The notes beneath the pieces were generated by a model that worked only from the letters and a program-made list of their open reading frames with translations, was not told the origin of the DNA and made no database searches. Positions 35,504 to 44,282 of a stretch of 64,000 nt of DNA are shown one piece after another (position 1 is the stretch's first letter; every line of letters starts with the position of its first letter). Made by a program: the position numbers and the translations under genes. Source of the stretch: Hyphomonas neptunium ATCC 15444. Lineage in GTDB: Bacteria > Pseudomonadota > Alphaproteobacteria > Caulobacterales > Hyphomonadaceae. The stretch spans positions 868,001 to 932,000 of the forward strand of contig NC_008358.1 in NCBI RefSeq assembly GCF_000013025.1, read 5' to 3'.

Positions 35504-36253
35504 CTAAAGCCGCCCCATGACCGCGCTCATCAACGGCCCGATGTCCGTATTCAGCACAAGATCGGCATAAGGATCCTGCTCCGTCGCCTCGCGATTGATG
35601 ATGGCGAGATTTGATCCGGCCTTCTTGGCCACAAGGGGCAGGCTGGCGGCCGGATACACGACCAGCGATGAGCCGAGCACCAGAAACAGGTCAGCCAGCA
35701 GCGCCTCTTCGGTCGCCCGCGCCATCTCGTCTTCGGGCATCGCCTGGCCAAAGGAAATCGTCGCGGTCTTGATCAGACCGGTGCAGAACATGCAGGTGAT
35801 GTCTTCGTCCGCTTCCCAGTGATGGCGCAGCGCTTCCAGCTCATACCGCTTCCCGCAGGTCAGGCATTTGGCATAGCTCGCATTGCCGTGCACCTCGATC
35901 ACCTTGCTGTCGGGCACGCCGGAATCCTGGTGCAGGTTGTCGACATTCTGCGTAATCACGCTGGTCACCTTACCCGCCTCGACCAGCTGCGCCACGGCAT
36001 AATGCCCGGCGTTCGGAGAGGCCCCGGTCCAGCCGGCGGTGCGGTTGAACACGCGCGTCCAGGCTTCCCGCCTTGCATCGCGCGAGGCGACGAAGTCCTG
36101 GAACATGATCGGCTTCATCTTGCTCCACACGCCGCCGGGCGAGCGGAAATCGGGAATGCCGCTTTCGGTCGAAATGCCCGCGCCGGTGAACACCACCACG
36201 CGGTGGGCATTGCGGATCAGGTGGGCGAGGTCGTCTGCATCAGTCTCGGTCAT
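35504..36253 (-). CDS. cobB: NAD-dependent protein deacylase, Sir2 family
   Basis: 249-residue sirtuin that removes acyl groups from lysines using NAD. NAD-binding motifs GAGISTESGIPDFRS and TQNVDNLHQ are present, the catalytic His is in IEVHGN, and the zinc Cys4 is in KCLTCGKR and ITCMFC. The C-terminal GSSLVVYPA motif is kept. Length is typical of bacterial class U/III enzymes. Confidence 0.95.
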   Translation of the reverse strand: MTETDADDLAHLIRNAHRVVVFTGAGISTESGIPDFRSPGGVWSKMKPIMFQDFVASRDARREAWTRVFNRTAGWTGASPNAGHYAVAQLVEAGKVTSVITQNVDNLHQDSGVPDSKVIEVHGNASYAKCLTCGKRYELEALRHHWEADEDITCMFCTGLIKTATISFGQAMPEDEMARATEEALLADLFLVLGSSLVVYPAASLPLVAKKAGSNLAIINREATEQDPYADLVLNTDIGPLMSAVMGRL

Positions 36254-36286
36254 GGGGCTGAGGCTACACAGATTTCGCGCGGCCTT

Positions 36287-36757
36287 CTAGCGGAACATGC
36301 CTTCGCGCAGATTAATGCCATGCTCCAGAAACGCCTTCAGGCAGCACAGCATCTGCATCCAGCCGCCCTTGTTGCTGAGCGTGGATTTCAGCCCTTCGGG
36401 TGTCTGCCGCCAGCCTTCTTCGGCAATCGAAACCAGAGTGCGCCCGTCCTCCAGTGCTTCAAACCGCATCGTCACCTGCGTCTGGTAATGGCCCGCTTCG
36501 CCGCCGCGTTCTGCGGCCGTGTCGCTCGCGTCCCAGTGCAGGATGATGCGCTTGTTCTTTTCCACTTCGGCCACATATACCGGAAAGGCGCCGGGGAAAT
36601 CCGCGAAGTCCCAGGTCACCGTCGCCCCGGTTTCCAGCCGCCCCCTGGCGCCCCCGGTCGTGAAATAGCCCGACAGCTTTTCCGGGTTCACCACCGCCTC
36701 GAACACCTCGTCGATGGGCCGCGCTATTCGCCCGCTCACTTCAAATTTCAAATCCAC
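36287..36757 (-). CDS. SRPBCC/AHSA1-type START-like protein
   Basis: 156-residue protein of the AHSA1 group of the SRPBCC fold, a hydrophobic-pocket domain (FEVSGRIARPIDEVFEAV, EEGWRQTPEGL). GTG at 36757 is chosen as start because GGAGG lies 8 bases upstream and homology begins at DLKFEVSG; the longest frame uses a TTG at 36790. It is divergent from an ArsR-family gene and shares its promoter palindrome. ArsR-SRPBCC pairs are common, and the ArsR member usually controls the SRPBCC gene. Ligand unknown. Confidence 0.88.
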   Translation of the reverse strand: MDLKFEVSGRIARPIDEVFEAVVNPEKLSGYFTTGGARGRLETGATVTWDFADFPGAFPVYVAEVEKNKRIILHWDASDTAAERGGEAGHYQTQVTMRFEALEDGRTLVSIAEEGWRQTPEGLKSTLSNKGGWMQMLCCLKAFLEHGINLREGMFR

Positions 36758-36775
36758 GATCCTTGCCTCCGGGTC

Positions 36776-36813
36776 TTGATCTTCGCCCAATCATGTTATA
36801 AAAATATAACATG
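36776..36813. promoter_or_regulatory. Shared divergent promoter and operator for arsR/SRPBCC
   Basis: A perfect 9-bp inverted repeat CATGTTATA-AAAA-TATAACATG spans 36792-36813 and includes the arsR start codon. On the plus strand TTGATC (36776-36781) precedes an extended -10 TGTTATAAA (TATAAA at 36797-36802). The predicted start of transcription is at or next to the ATG, giving a leaderless mRNA. The symmetric copy TGTTATATT can serve the minus strand. The repeat is the likely ArsR operator. Confidence 0.65.
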
Positions 36814-37146
36814 TCAAGCGTGATCACCGAAACCAGCGAAGACCGCGTCTTCAAGGCGCTCGCCGCCCCGGTGCGACGGGCGATCCTCGATGCTTTGAAA
36901 GATAACCCTCAGACCACGACCGAGCTGTGCGCCCGCTTCCCGCAGATTGATCGCACCACGGTGATGCAGCATCTCAAAGTGCTGGAGGGCGCAGACCTCG
37001 TCATCGCCCACAAGGTCGGCCGGGTCCGCTGGAACCATCTCAACGCCCTGCCGATCAAGGCGATCCATGATCGCTGGATCGGTCCTCACGCGGCAGGCGC
37101 GGTGGACAAGCTGGCAAAGCTGAAAGCCGGCCTCGAGCGGGGCTAG
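36811..37146 (+). CDS. ArsR-family winged-helix repressor
   Basis: 111-residue helix-turn-helix protein (recognition helix region DRTTVMQHLKVLEGADLV, residues about 47-64). It lacks the ELCVC-type metal-binding cysteines of ArsR/SmtB sensors: the Cys in TELCARF stands alone. It is therefore probably a non-metal sensor of the type found beside SRPBCC proteins. Its stop overlaps the end of the convergent VIT gene by 4 bases. Confidence 0.92.
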   Translation: MSSVITETSEDRVFKALAAPVRRAILDALKDNPQTTTELCARFPQIDRTTVMQHLKVLEGADLVIAHKVGRVRWNHLNALPIKAIHDRWIGPHAAGAVDKLAKLKAGLERG

Positions 37147-37844
37147 ACCACTGTCCCGAATGCCGCGCCGATCAGGCCGGTCACGATCATGGCTGCGGCG
37201 CCCCAGAACACGATCCGCATCACCGCCCGCCTCTTGCCCGCGCCGCCCGCGCTTGCCGACAGCCAGCCCAGGACTGCCAGGCTGATGAGCGAAACCACCG
37301 CCACAACCGGTGTCACGATGTCGTGCGGGGCCAGTGTCGCGGCCATCAGCGGCAGGATGGCCCCGGCTGAGAAACTTGCCGCTGAACTCCACGCCGCCTG
37401 AACCGGATTGGCGCTGGCGATTTCCGTCAGCCCGATCTCGTCGCGTGCATGGGCGCTCAGCGCATCATGCTCGGTCAGCTGGGCGGCCACCGCACGCGCC
37501 GTTACCGGCGTCACGCCGCGCTCGATATAGATCTGGGTCAGCTCCTCCAGTTCCTCTTCAGGAAACTTCTGCAGCGCCCTGCGTTCGATCTCCAGATCAG
37601 CCTTCTCCGTGTCGGCCTGAGAGCTGACTGAGACAAACTCGCCTGCCGCCATCGACATGGCACCCGCCACGAGGCCTGCCATGCCCGCTACAAGTACAGC
37701 GGACGCCTCAGCGGATGCCGAGGCGACGCCGATCACCAGGCTGGCAGTCGAAACGATGCCATCATTGGCGCCCAGAACAGCCGCGCGCAGCCATCCCGTG
37801 CGATGGCTGAAATGGTGCTCTTTGGGCAGGTATGGGTCGGGCAT
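37143..37844 (-). CDS. VIT1/CCC1-family iron/manganese transporter
   Basis: 233-residue membrane protein with about five transmembrane segments. The family start HRTGWLRAAVLGANDGIVST and GAMSMAAGEFVSVSSQAD are present, followed by the Glu-rich cytosolic metal-binding stretch (QKFPEEELEELTQIYIERG) between helices 2 and 3. It is expected to move Fe2+ or Mn2+ across the inner membrane. It is divergent from lemA; no Fur-like site was seen. Confidence 0.93.
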   Translation of the reverse strand: MPDPYLPKEHHFSHRTGWLRAAVLGANDGIVSTASLVIGVASASAEASAVLVAGMAGLVAGAMSMAAGEFVSVSSQADTEKADLEIERRALQKFPEEELEELTQIYIERGVTPVTARAVAAQLTEHDALSAHARDEIGLTEIASANPVQAAWSSAASFSAGAILPLMAATLAPHDIVTPVVAVVSLISLAVLGWLSASAGGAGKRRAVMRIVFWGAAAMIVTGLIGAAFGTVV

Positions 37845-37990
37845 CGGGCACTCCCACCGGAACAGGGGATGTTGGGGACAGAAAATCAGTGCAAAAACGG
37901 GCAGATAGAGTCAAGTCAGCCTGCCCTTGCGCCACGGCGCACACACCGTTACGCCTTGACCGCTGATTCATAGCAATAAGGGGACACCCT

Positions 37991-38554
37991 ATGAATACTG
38001 TTCTGATCGTGATTGCCGCCATTGTCGCGGTAATTGGCGCCATCATCCTGATCTATAACGGCCTCGTCATGAAGCGCCAGCGGGTCAATCAGGCCTTCGC
38101 GGACGTGGATGTGCAGCTCAAGCAGCGCCAGAACCTGATTCCGAACCTCGTGGAAACCGTGAAAGGCTATGCCGCGCACGAGCAGGCGACCTTCCAGCAG
38201 GTCATCGCTGCCCGCAATGCGGCCCAGGCTGCCAACACGGCGGGCGAGATGGCCAGGGCCGAAGGCGTTCTCAGCCAGGCCCTGGGAAAGCTTTTCGCTC
38301 TCGCCGAGGCCTATCCGGATCTCAAGGCCAACACCAACTTCCTGCAGCTCCAGCAGCAGCTCTCCTCGATCGAGGACAAGCTCGCCGCCGCCCGCCGGTT
38401 CTACAACTCGGCTGTGCAGGATTATAACACCGCCCGCGAACAGTTCCCCGGCTCCATCATCGCCGGCAGCTTCAATTTCGAGGCACGCGAGTTCTTCGAT
38501 GTCGGCGTCGAAGGCCGCTCCGCGATGGACGAGCCCCCGAAGGTCGCCTTCTAA
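37991..38554 (+). CDS. lemA: LemA family protein
   Basis: 187-residue protein with one N-terminal transmembrane helix (residues 4-23), a four-helix LemA domain (FADVDVQLKQRQNLIPNLVETVKGYAAHE, given here as a landmark near residues 36-64) and the signature AARRFYNSAVQDYN. Often found with a TPM/YgcG or htpX partner, but neither is adjacent here. A GCGCAGCC/GGCTGCGC hairpin (38562-38582) lacking a T-run follows the stop. Function of LemA is not settled. Confidence 0.93.
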   Translation: MNTVLIVIAAIVAVIGAIILIYNGLVMKRQRVNQAFADVDVQLKQRQNLIPNLVETVKGYAAHEQATFQQVIAARNAAQAANTAGEMARAEGVLSQALGKLFALAEAYPDLKANTNFLQLQQQLSSIEDKLAAARRFYNSAVQDYNTAREQFPGSIIAGSFNFEAREFFDVGVEGRSAMDEPPKVAF

Positions 38555-38561
38555 GCCGCTC

Positions 38562-38582
38562 GCGCAGCCAGCCGGGCTGCGC
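38562..38582 (+). terminator. Weak hairpin after lemA
   Basis: 8-bp stem with a 5-base loop, 8 bases after the lemA stop. No T-run, so termination is doubtful. Confidence 0.3.
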
Positions 38583-38614
38583 TATCCTGGCAGGGTCGCC
38601 AAGGGAGGTGCCCC

Positions 38615-38968
38615 ATGTCCATCATCCGTTATCTTCCAGCAGCGGCGGGCCTTGTGCTCGCCGCCTGCGCATCGGGCACAACCTCGCCCACAATGCGCTG
38701 GAGCGCTTCGGCCTGGAATGGCCTTGCCGCCCAGACCATCGGCACAGACAATTACAGCTTCTTCGCCGCGCCGCTCGATGGTGAAGGCTTCAAGCTCAAG
38801 CTGACCCTTGCCACCGATGGCGCTTTCCGTATCCAGGAGGGCGAGGACACCTTTCCGGAAGAATTGCAGGCTGCCGCCGAGCAGGCCGCGCCTGAAGGCT
38901 GCCGTCTCGACACGCTCACGCTCGCCGCAGATGGCAGCGCCGAAGCGGCCTATGATTGCCAAACTTAA
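38615..38968 (+). CDS. Hypothetical lipoprotein
   Basis: 117-residue predicted lipoprotein with lipobox LAAC (Cys about residue 19) and a strong AGGGAGG ribosome site. The mature part has two cysteines (EGCRLD, YDCQT) that could pair, and ends in alternating short strands (LDTLTLAADGSAEAAYDC). No family recognised. It is followed by another lipoprotein on the same strand. Confidence 0.7.
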   Translation: MSIIRYLPAAAGLVLAACASGTTSPTMRWSASAWNGLAAQTIGTDNYSFFAAPLDGEGFKLKLTLATDGAFRIQEGEDTFPEELQAAAEQAAPEGCRLDTLTLAADGSAEAAYDCQT

Positions 38969-39042
38969 ATGTTAGCGGGCATGGACACCGGCGCGCAGGA
39001 TAGATCAGAATGCGGAAGGTCTGTTAGAGGGTGAGGCCCATC

Positions 39043-39678
39043 ATGCGCTATCTGGTCATTGCCGCGTCAGCGCTCCTGGCGGCCTGTTCACCGTCGCCGC
39101 CCGCTGAGGAAGGCGAAACGCTGCAGGCAGAACTCACCTCACCGGTCGAGACAGCGGAAGACGCCGCTGAAGGCGCGTCGCCTACGGTCGATCCCACAGC
39201 GCTCGACTTTTCACGCATCGCGCTTGCCATGCGCATTCCCGCCGCGTTCGAAGCGGGTGAAGACGGCGCCTATCTCCAGATCAATGTGACCAATCCGCGG
39301 CTGTCTGTCGACATCTCCGAAGAGTTCCCCCTGGTCCAGACGCGCGAGGTGACGAGCCCTTTTTTGGAAGCCGAAGCGCGGGAAGGATTCCGGATATGGA
39401 CCTATGGAACGCACAGCGAGGATGGTCCCCGGTTACAGGCAATCAGCGGCGAACTTGCCCGCCTGAAGCGCGAAGCGCCTGGTGAGAACGAGTTGAGCTT
39501 CGGCGCCATCGCGCCCGGCTGCTGGAATGAAGCCTCCCAAACGCCCACCAGCCTCAAGCGCACGCTCTATATCCGCGTCAGCCCCGAGGCAGATTTTGAA
39601 CTCTTCGTACCGGAGCAGGAAATTGCCCAGGGCGATATACCGGGCACGGAAAGCTTCTGGGCGGCCTGCGGATCGTAG
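39043..39678 (+). CDS. Hypothetical lipoprotein
   Basis: 211-residue predicted lipoprotein (lipobox LAAC near residue 15) with an acidic, Ala/Glu/Thr-rich linker and a globular C-terminus that has two cysteines (PGCWNEA, WAACGS). The ATG at 39043 starts the signal peptide; an in-frame GTG at 39031 is the alternative. No family recognised. It converges with the aminotransferase gene across 6 bases. Confidence 0.68.
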   Translation: MRYLVIAASALLAACSPSPPAEEGETLQAELTSPVETAEDAAEGASPTVDPTALDFSRIALAMRIPAAFEAGEDGAYLQINVTNPRLSVDISEEFPLVQTREVTSPFLEAEAREGFRIWTYGTHSEDGPRLQAISGELARLKREAPGENELSFGAIAPGCWNEASQTPTSLKRTLYIRVSPEADFELFVPEQEIAQGDIPGTESFWAACGS

Positions 39679-39684
39679 CCGCTT

Positions 39685-40821
39685 TCAGCGCCGTGGCTGT
39701 GCCTTGAACCAGGGCTCCAGACGCGCCAGCGCTTCCTCGATTTCCGGCGTCGACAGCGCAAACGAAAAGCGCATGAAGCGGCCGCCCTCCACGGGGTCAA
39801 AGTCCACGCCCGGCGCGGTCGCGACGCCCGTTTCTTCCAGCAGCTTCAGGCAGAAGCCGAGACTGTCATCGGTGAAGCGCGAAACATCCGCATAGATATA
39901 AAACGCCCCGTCCGGCGGCGCGATCTTTTCGAGGCCAAGGCCGGGCAGGGCGCCGAGCAGCAATTCCCGGTTACGCCGGTAGACATCCAGATGTCCCTCC
40001 AGCTCCTCGCGGCTGTCCATCGCCACGAGGCCCGCATGCTGAGCCAGCGACGGCGCCGTGAGAAAGAGGTTGCCGATATAGGCACCCGTGCGCGCCACGC
40101 CGGCTTCGGGCGACACCAGCCAGCCGAGCCGCCAGCCCGCCATCGAGAAGTATTTGGAGAAGCTGTTGACGATGTAGGCGCTGGGCGCAAACTCCAGCAT
40201 CGAATGGATCTTCGGGCCATAAGTGAGGCCATGATAGATCTCGTCGGAGATGATCTGTATACCCCGCCGCGCGCAAACCTCGGCAATCGCGGCGAGTTCC
40301 TCTTTCGGAATGATCGTGCCGGTGGGGTTGGCCGGGCTGGCAATGATCACGCCCATGGGCGCAGGCTCCAGCGCCTCGAGCGCGGCGGCCGACAACTGGA
40401 AGCGTACCTCCGCCCCGCAGGCAATCTCCACCGGCTCCATGTTCAGCGCACGCAGAGTATTGCGATAAGCCACATAGCCCGGCCGCGCGATGGCAATGCG
40501 GTCGCCCGGACTGAACGCCGTCGCCAGCGCCAGCACGAGGGCAGGGGACGCCCCGCACGTAATCACCAGCCGCCGGGGCGAAAGGGAAACGCCATAGCTG
40601 TCCTGATAATGCTGGCAGATACGCTCTTTCAGCGGCAGGCTTTCCCAATAGCCCATCGCCTCGCTGTCGAGCACGCCATGCGCCGCAGCAATTGCGGCCT
40701 TGGGCGCGCCCGTCGAGGGCTGGCCAAACTCCATATGCAGAATGCGCTGGCCAGCGGCTTTGAGCTCATGCGCGCGGCGGCTGATCGAGATCGCCTGAAA
40801 CGGCGCAATATCCTGTCCCAT
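39685..40821 (-). CDS. PLP-dependent class I/II aminotransferase
   Basis: 378-residue fold-type I aminotransferase. The PLP lysine is in NSFSKYFSMAGWRLGW (about residue 225), the cofactor Asp/Tyr pair is in ISDEIYHGLTYG, the Asn in SPANPTG and the C-terminal carboxylate-binding Arg in FMRFSFA. It resembles aspartate/aromatic-type enzymes but the substrate is not determined. It begins 18 bases after the TRAP large permease gene and is the last gene of that operon, so it may act on the imported acid. Confidence 0.9.
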   Translation of the reverse strand: MGQDIAPFQAISISRRAHELKAAGQRILHMEFGQPSTGAPKAAIAAAHGVLDSEAMGYWESLPLKERICQHYQDSYGVSLSPRRLVITCGASPALVLALATAFSPGDRIAIARPGYVAYRNTLRALNMEPVEIACGAEVRFQLSAAALEALEPAPMGVIIASPANPTGTIIPKEELAAIAEVCARRGIQIISDEIYHGLTYGPKIHSMLEFAPSAYIVNSFSKYFSMAGWRLGWLVSPEAGVARTGAYIGNLFLTAPSLAQHAGLVAMDSREELEGHLDVYRRNRELLLGALPGLGLEKIAPPDGAFYIYADVSRFTDDSLGFCLKLLEETGVATAPGVDFDPVEGGRFMRFSFALSTPEIEEALARLEPWFKAQPRR

Positions 40822-40839
40822 CTGGAACCCTGTTCTTGA

Positions 40840-42423
40840 TTATTTCGCGGCCAGTGCCGGCAACCAAGTTGCCAGCCCCGGAATCGCCGCGATCATTGCC
40901 AGCAGAATCAGCTGCAGTCCAATAAACGGCACAGCCCCCCGCCAGATCTGCATCGTGGAAACTTCCGGCGGCGCCGCGCCGCGCAGATAGAATAGCGCAA
41001 AGCCAAAGGGCGGCGTCAGGAAGCTCGTCTGCAGGTTGATCGCCATCAGAATGCCGAGCCACACCGGATCAAACCCCAGCATGATCAGCGGCGGGGCCAC
41101 CAGCGGCACCACCACAAACACGATCTCGATAAAGTCGAGGAAGAAGCCGAGCACGAACATCACGAGCATCGCCATGCCCAGCGCGCCCCATTTTCCGCCG
41201 GGTACGGAATGGAGCAGCTCAGCCACCAGATCGTCCCCGTCAAAGCCCCGGAAGACGAGGCTGAAGAGAGACGCGCCGATCAGGATCAGGAACACCATGG
41301 AGGTGATATGCGCGGAGCTTTTCAGCGCTGGCGTCAACTCCCTCACGCGGCGCAGCACCAGCAGCCCGGAGATCAGGGCGGCAAAGAAGGCAAAGGCGCC
41401 AAGTCCCGTGATCGCCATGCCGATGAAGTCTGCTCCGCTATGGCCGCTGGACGCGGTGCGCAGGTCCAGCGTGTTGCGCAGCACGATGATGAGGATCAGC
41501 CCGGCAAGGCCCGCCAGCATCACCGGCATGAGCCGGCTCTGCGCCTCGCGCGCCAGCCGCATCCCCGCCAGCAGGATCGCCCCGCCTGCGCCGATGGCGG
41601 CGGCTTCGGTCGGCGGGGCAATGCCGCCCAGGATCGAGCCCAGCACCGCCACGATCAGCGCCAGCGGCGCGCCGAGGCCCAGCGCCACATCGCGCATGGT
41701 CAGCGGCGCTGTGCCTTCGATGACCGTCGCCGGCGGGCAGGACGAAGGCCGGAAGATCGCCATCGCAGCGATCCACAGCATGTAGAGCGCCACGAGGATC
41801 AGCCCCGGAATCAAGGCTCCGGCAAAGAGGTCGCCGACCGAAACGACCGCCGAGCCCCCGCCCGTGCGCAGCGAAGCCTGGCTCGCCGCATTGGAAATCG
41901 CGTCGGCCAGAAGGATGAGCACAATGGAGGGCGGAATGATCTGGCCCAGCGTTCCTGAGGCGGCAATTGTGCCCGTGGCGAGGCGTGGGTCGTATCCCTG
42001 GCGGATCATTGAGGGCAGGGCGATCAGCGTCATCGTGATCACCGTCGCACCGACAATCCCGGTCGAGGCCGCCAGCAGCGTGCCCACCAGCACCACCGCA
42101 AAGCCGAGCCCGCCGCGCACCTTGCCCAAGAGGCGGCTGGCAATATTGAGAAGGTCTTCAGCCACCCGCGAGCGCTCGAGGATCACCCCCATGATGACAA
42201 ATAGCGGCACGGCCAGCAGCGTCTGGCTCTGCATGATCGAGCTGCCTTCGATGCGGCTTGGAAACGCTTTCAGGAAGCTCTCGGGAAACACGCCCGTCGC
42301 AATGCCGATCAGGGCAAAGATCAGCGCCACCCCGCCCAGGGTCAGCGCAACGGGATAGCCTGCCAGCAGCGCGCCGATGGCAAAAATGAACATCGAGATG
42401 GCAAGGATCGCCTCAAGCTCCAT
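40840..42423 (-). CDS. dctM: TRAP transporter large permease (DctM)
   Basis: 527-residue integral membrane protein with about 13 hydrophobic segments. It is the ion-coupled translocation subunit of a tripartite ATP-independent periplasmic transporter. Typical stretches: LLAVPLFVIMGVILERS, GIVGATVITMTLIALPSM and the C-terminal GFALFYLRG. It is about 100 residues longer than basic DctM (about 430) because of an extra region near residues 280-370. It overlaps the small permease gene by 11 bases. Confidence 0.93.
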   Translation of the reverse strand: MELEAILAISMFIFAIGALLAGYPVALTLGGVALIFALIGIATGVFPESFLKAFPSRIEGSSIMQSQTLLAVPLFVIMGVILERSRVAEDLLNIASRLLGKVRGGLGFAVVLVGTLLAASTGIVGATVITMTLIALPSMIRQGYDPRLATGTIAASGTLGQIIPPSIVLILLADAISNAASQASLRTGGGSAVVSVGDLFAGALIPGLILVALYMLWIAAMAIFRPSSCPPATVIEGTAPLTMRDVALGLGAPLALIVAVLGSILGGIAPPTEAAAIGAGGAILLAGMRLAREAQSRLMPVMLAGLAGLILIIVLRNTLDLRTASSGHSGADFIGMAITGLGAFAFFAALISGLLVLRRVRELTPALKSSAHITSMVFLILIGASLFSLVFRGFDGDDLVAELLHSVPGGKWGALGMAMLVMFVLGFFLDFIEIVFVVVPLVAPPLIMLGFDPVWLGILMAINLQTSFLTPPFGFALFYLRGAAPPEVSTMQIWRGAVPFIGLQLILLAMIAAIPGLATWLPALAAK

Positions 42424-43084
42424 GGCCGCCTCCCTCCGCTGCCAGCTGCTGTGGCGTCTCCGGCGGTAGTGCGCCGGTGATGCGCAGGGCGGCCTTGATC
42501 GCTTCGGAAAGCCCCTGCGCCATCAGCAGCGCGGCAAACACCGGCACCAGCGTCTTGAAGAGGAAGAAGATCGGCAGGCCATCGGATTCCCGCGAGCCTT
42601 CCAGCAGCAGCCAGGCGCGCGCCAGCCCCGCCTCGCTTGTCATCAGGATGCGTACGCAGATCGGGAAAAGGAAGAGGTATATGCCCGTCAGCTCCACCCA
42701 GTTTCGCCCCGTCTCGCCAAAGCGCGGGCGCAGGATGTCAACGCGCACATGCGCCCCGTCTCTCAGGGCGGCGGCGGCGCCCAGCATGAACATCGCGGCA
42801 AAGCTGTAAGTCGTGATCTCGTTCAGCCAGCTGAAGGAAAGCGAAAACGTGTAGCGCAGGATCACGATGGCCAGCATCGAGAAGACAAGGATCAGGGAGC
42901 TCGCAATCGCCGCGCCCAGCGCAATGCCCGTCACCTTGTCAATCAGCCAGCTGAGCTTCAGCGCAAACCCGTCAACAAGGCGCGGCGCGCTCAGCGCAAT
43001 CAGTGGCACGAGAAACAGCGGCAGGCTGAGAAGGCCCAGCCATTTCAGCCCCGTTCCAATATCAAGAAAAACAGAAGTGTCCAT
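42413..43084 (-). CDS. dctQ: TRAP transporter small permease (DctQ)
   Basis: 223-residue membrane protein with four main hydrophobic segments and the DctQ landmark FSWLNEITTYSFAAMFMLGAA-type helix near residue 83. It is the obligatory small membrane subunit partnering DctM, somewhat longer than usual (about 170). It lies 18 bases downstream of dctP in the same operon. Confidence 0.9.
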   Translation of the reverse strand: MDTSVFLDIGTGLKWLGLLSLPLFLVPLIALSAPRLVDGFALKLSWLIDKVTGIALGAAIASSLILVFSMLAIVILRYTFSLSFSWLNEITTYSFAAMFMLGAAAALRDGAHVRVDILRPRFGETGRNWVELTGIYLFLFPICVRILMTSEAGLARAWLLLEGSRESDGLPIFFLFKTLVPVFAALLMAQGLSEAIKAALRITGALPPETPQQLAAEGGGHGA

Positions 43085-43102
43085 TGCCCGCCCCGGCGCC
43101 GC

Positions 43103-44212
43103 TTACTTGCCGAGCGCGCGGGCGGTGTAATACACCCCGTCCGAAACCCCGGCCCAGCCCCGCATCAGTTTCAGGGATTTCTCGAAGCTCTCATAGATGC
43201 GCTTCTCGATGCCGCTGCTGCCTGCGGCAGCGCGCACATCATAGGCGGCTTCCGACATCCGCTTCACCACATCTTCGGGGAAGGACCGCATCTGAACATT
43301 ATGCTCGTTCACCAGGAGGTCGAGGTGGACCGAATTCTGATAGGTGAACTCGCCCAGCGTTTCATGGTTCACCGCTTCGCAGGACGCCTTGAAGATCGCC
43401 TGCTCGCTCACCGTCAGGCTGTCCCACACGCCGCGATTGATGCCCACGGCAAGGCTGGCGCCCGGCTCATGGAAGCCAGGCCCATAATAGAAAGGCGCCT
43501 CGCGGTGAAAGCCGAGGGAATAGTCGTTCCACGGGCCCACCCATTCGGCCGCGTCAATCGCGCCGGTCTGGAGAGCCTGATATATCTCGCCGCCCGCCAG
43601 CGCGATGGAGGCCCCGCCCAGCGCCCGCAGAACTTCGCCGCCCTGGCCGGGAATGCGCATCCGCAGGCCCGCCATGTCCTGAAGGGAGAGGATTTCCTTG
43701 CGGAACCATCCGCCCATCTGGTGGCCGGTATTGGCGCCCTGAATGCATTTGATGCCGAACTGGCCTGAGAGTTCGTCCCAGAGTTCCTGGCCGCCGCCAA
43801 AGTCGATCCAGCCCATGATCTCCTGCGCCGTCATGCCAAAGGGCACGGCCGTGAAGAAGGGAAAGCCGGTAGACTTCGCCGTCCAGTAATACTCCGCCCC
43901 GTGATACATATCGGCTGAGCCATTGGCGACGGCATCAAACGACTCAAATGGCGGCACCAGCTCACCGGCGGCAAACACCTTCACCTCGATCAGCCCGTCG
44001 GTCATGTCGCTGATGCGCTGGGCCACGCGCTCGGCTGCCGTGCCAAGGCCCGGCAGGCCCTTGGGCCAGGTGGTGACCATGTTGAAACGCCGCCGGTTGC
44101 GGCTGATCGCCGGGGTCGCCAGCACGGCGCCCGCTTGCGGGGTCGAAAAGGTGGCTGCCGCGCCGGCCACACCCAGTGCGCCCGCGCCGATCAGGTTACG
44201 GCGGTTGATCAT
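43103..44212 (-). CDS. dctP: TRAP transporter substrate-binding protein (DctP type)
   Basis: 369-residue periplasmic solute receptor of the DctP family. The signal has a twin-arginine-like motif (NRRNLIGAGALG), so Tat export is likely. The mature domain has the family features TTWPKGLPGLGTAAERVAQ and GLRMRIPGQGGEVLRALGG, with the Arg that binds the substrate carboxylate. The ATG at 44212 begins the signal. The same clade includes receptors for 2-oxo and hydroxy acids, so an organic acid is expected; not established. Confidence 0.9.
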   Translation of the reverse strand: MINRRNLIGAGALGVAGAAATFSTPQAGAVLATPAISRNRRRFNMVTTWPKGLPGLGTAAERVAQRISDMTDGLIEVKVFAAGELVPPFESFDAVANGSADMYHGAEYYWTAKSTGFPFFTAVPFGMTAQEIMGWIDFGGGQELWDELSGQFGIKCIQGANTGHQMGGWFRKEILSLQDMAGLRMRIPGQGGEVLRALGGASIALAGGEIYQALQTGAIDAAEWVGPWNDYSLGFHREAPFYYGPGFHEPGASLAVGINRGVWDSLTVSEQAIFKASCEAVNHETLGEFTYQNSVHLDLLVNEHNVQMRSFPEDVVKRMSEAAYDVRAAAGSSGIEKRIYESFEKSLKLMRGWAGVSDGVYYTARALGK

Positions 44213-44282
44213 CCATGCCCTCCCCACACGGCACGGTATCTGCTGGCCAGAATGGCCATCGCTCCGTTTTGCCGGCGAAAAA

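Noticed and set aside
35313-35614. Frames encoding PGIW or similar repeats over the 12-bp array
   Set aside because: Repetition follows from the DNA repeat. There is no start signal of note, and the frames overlap the end of cobB.
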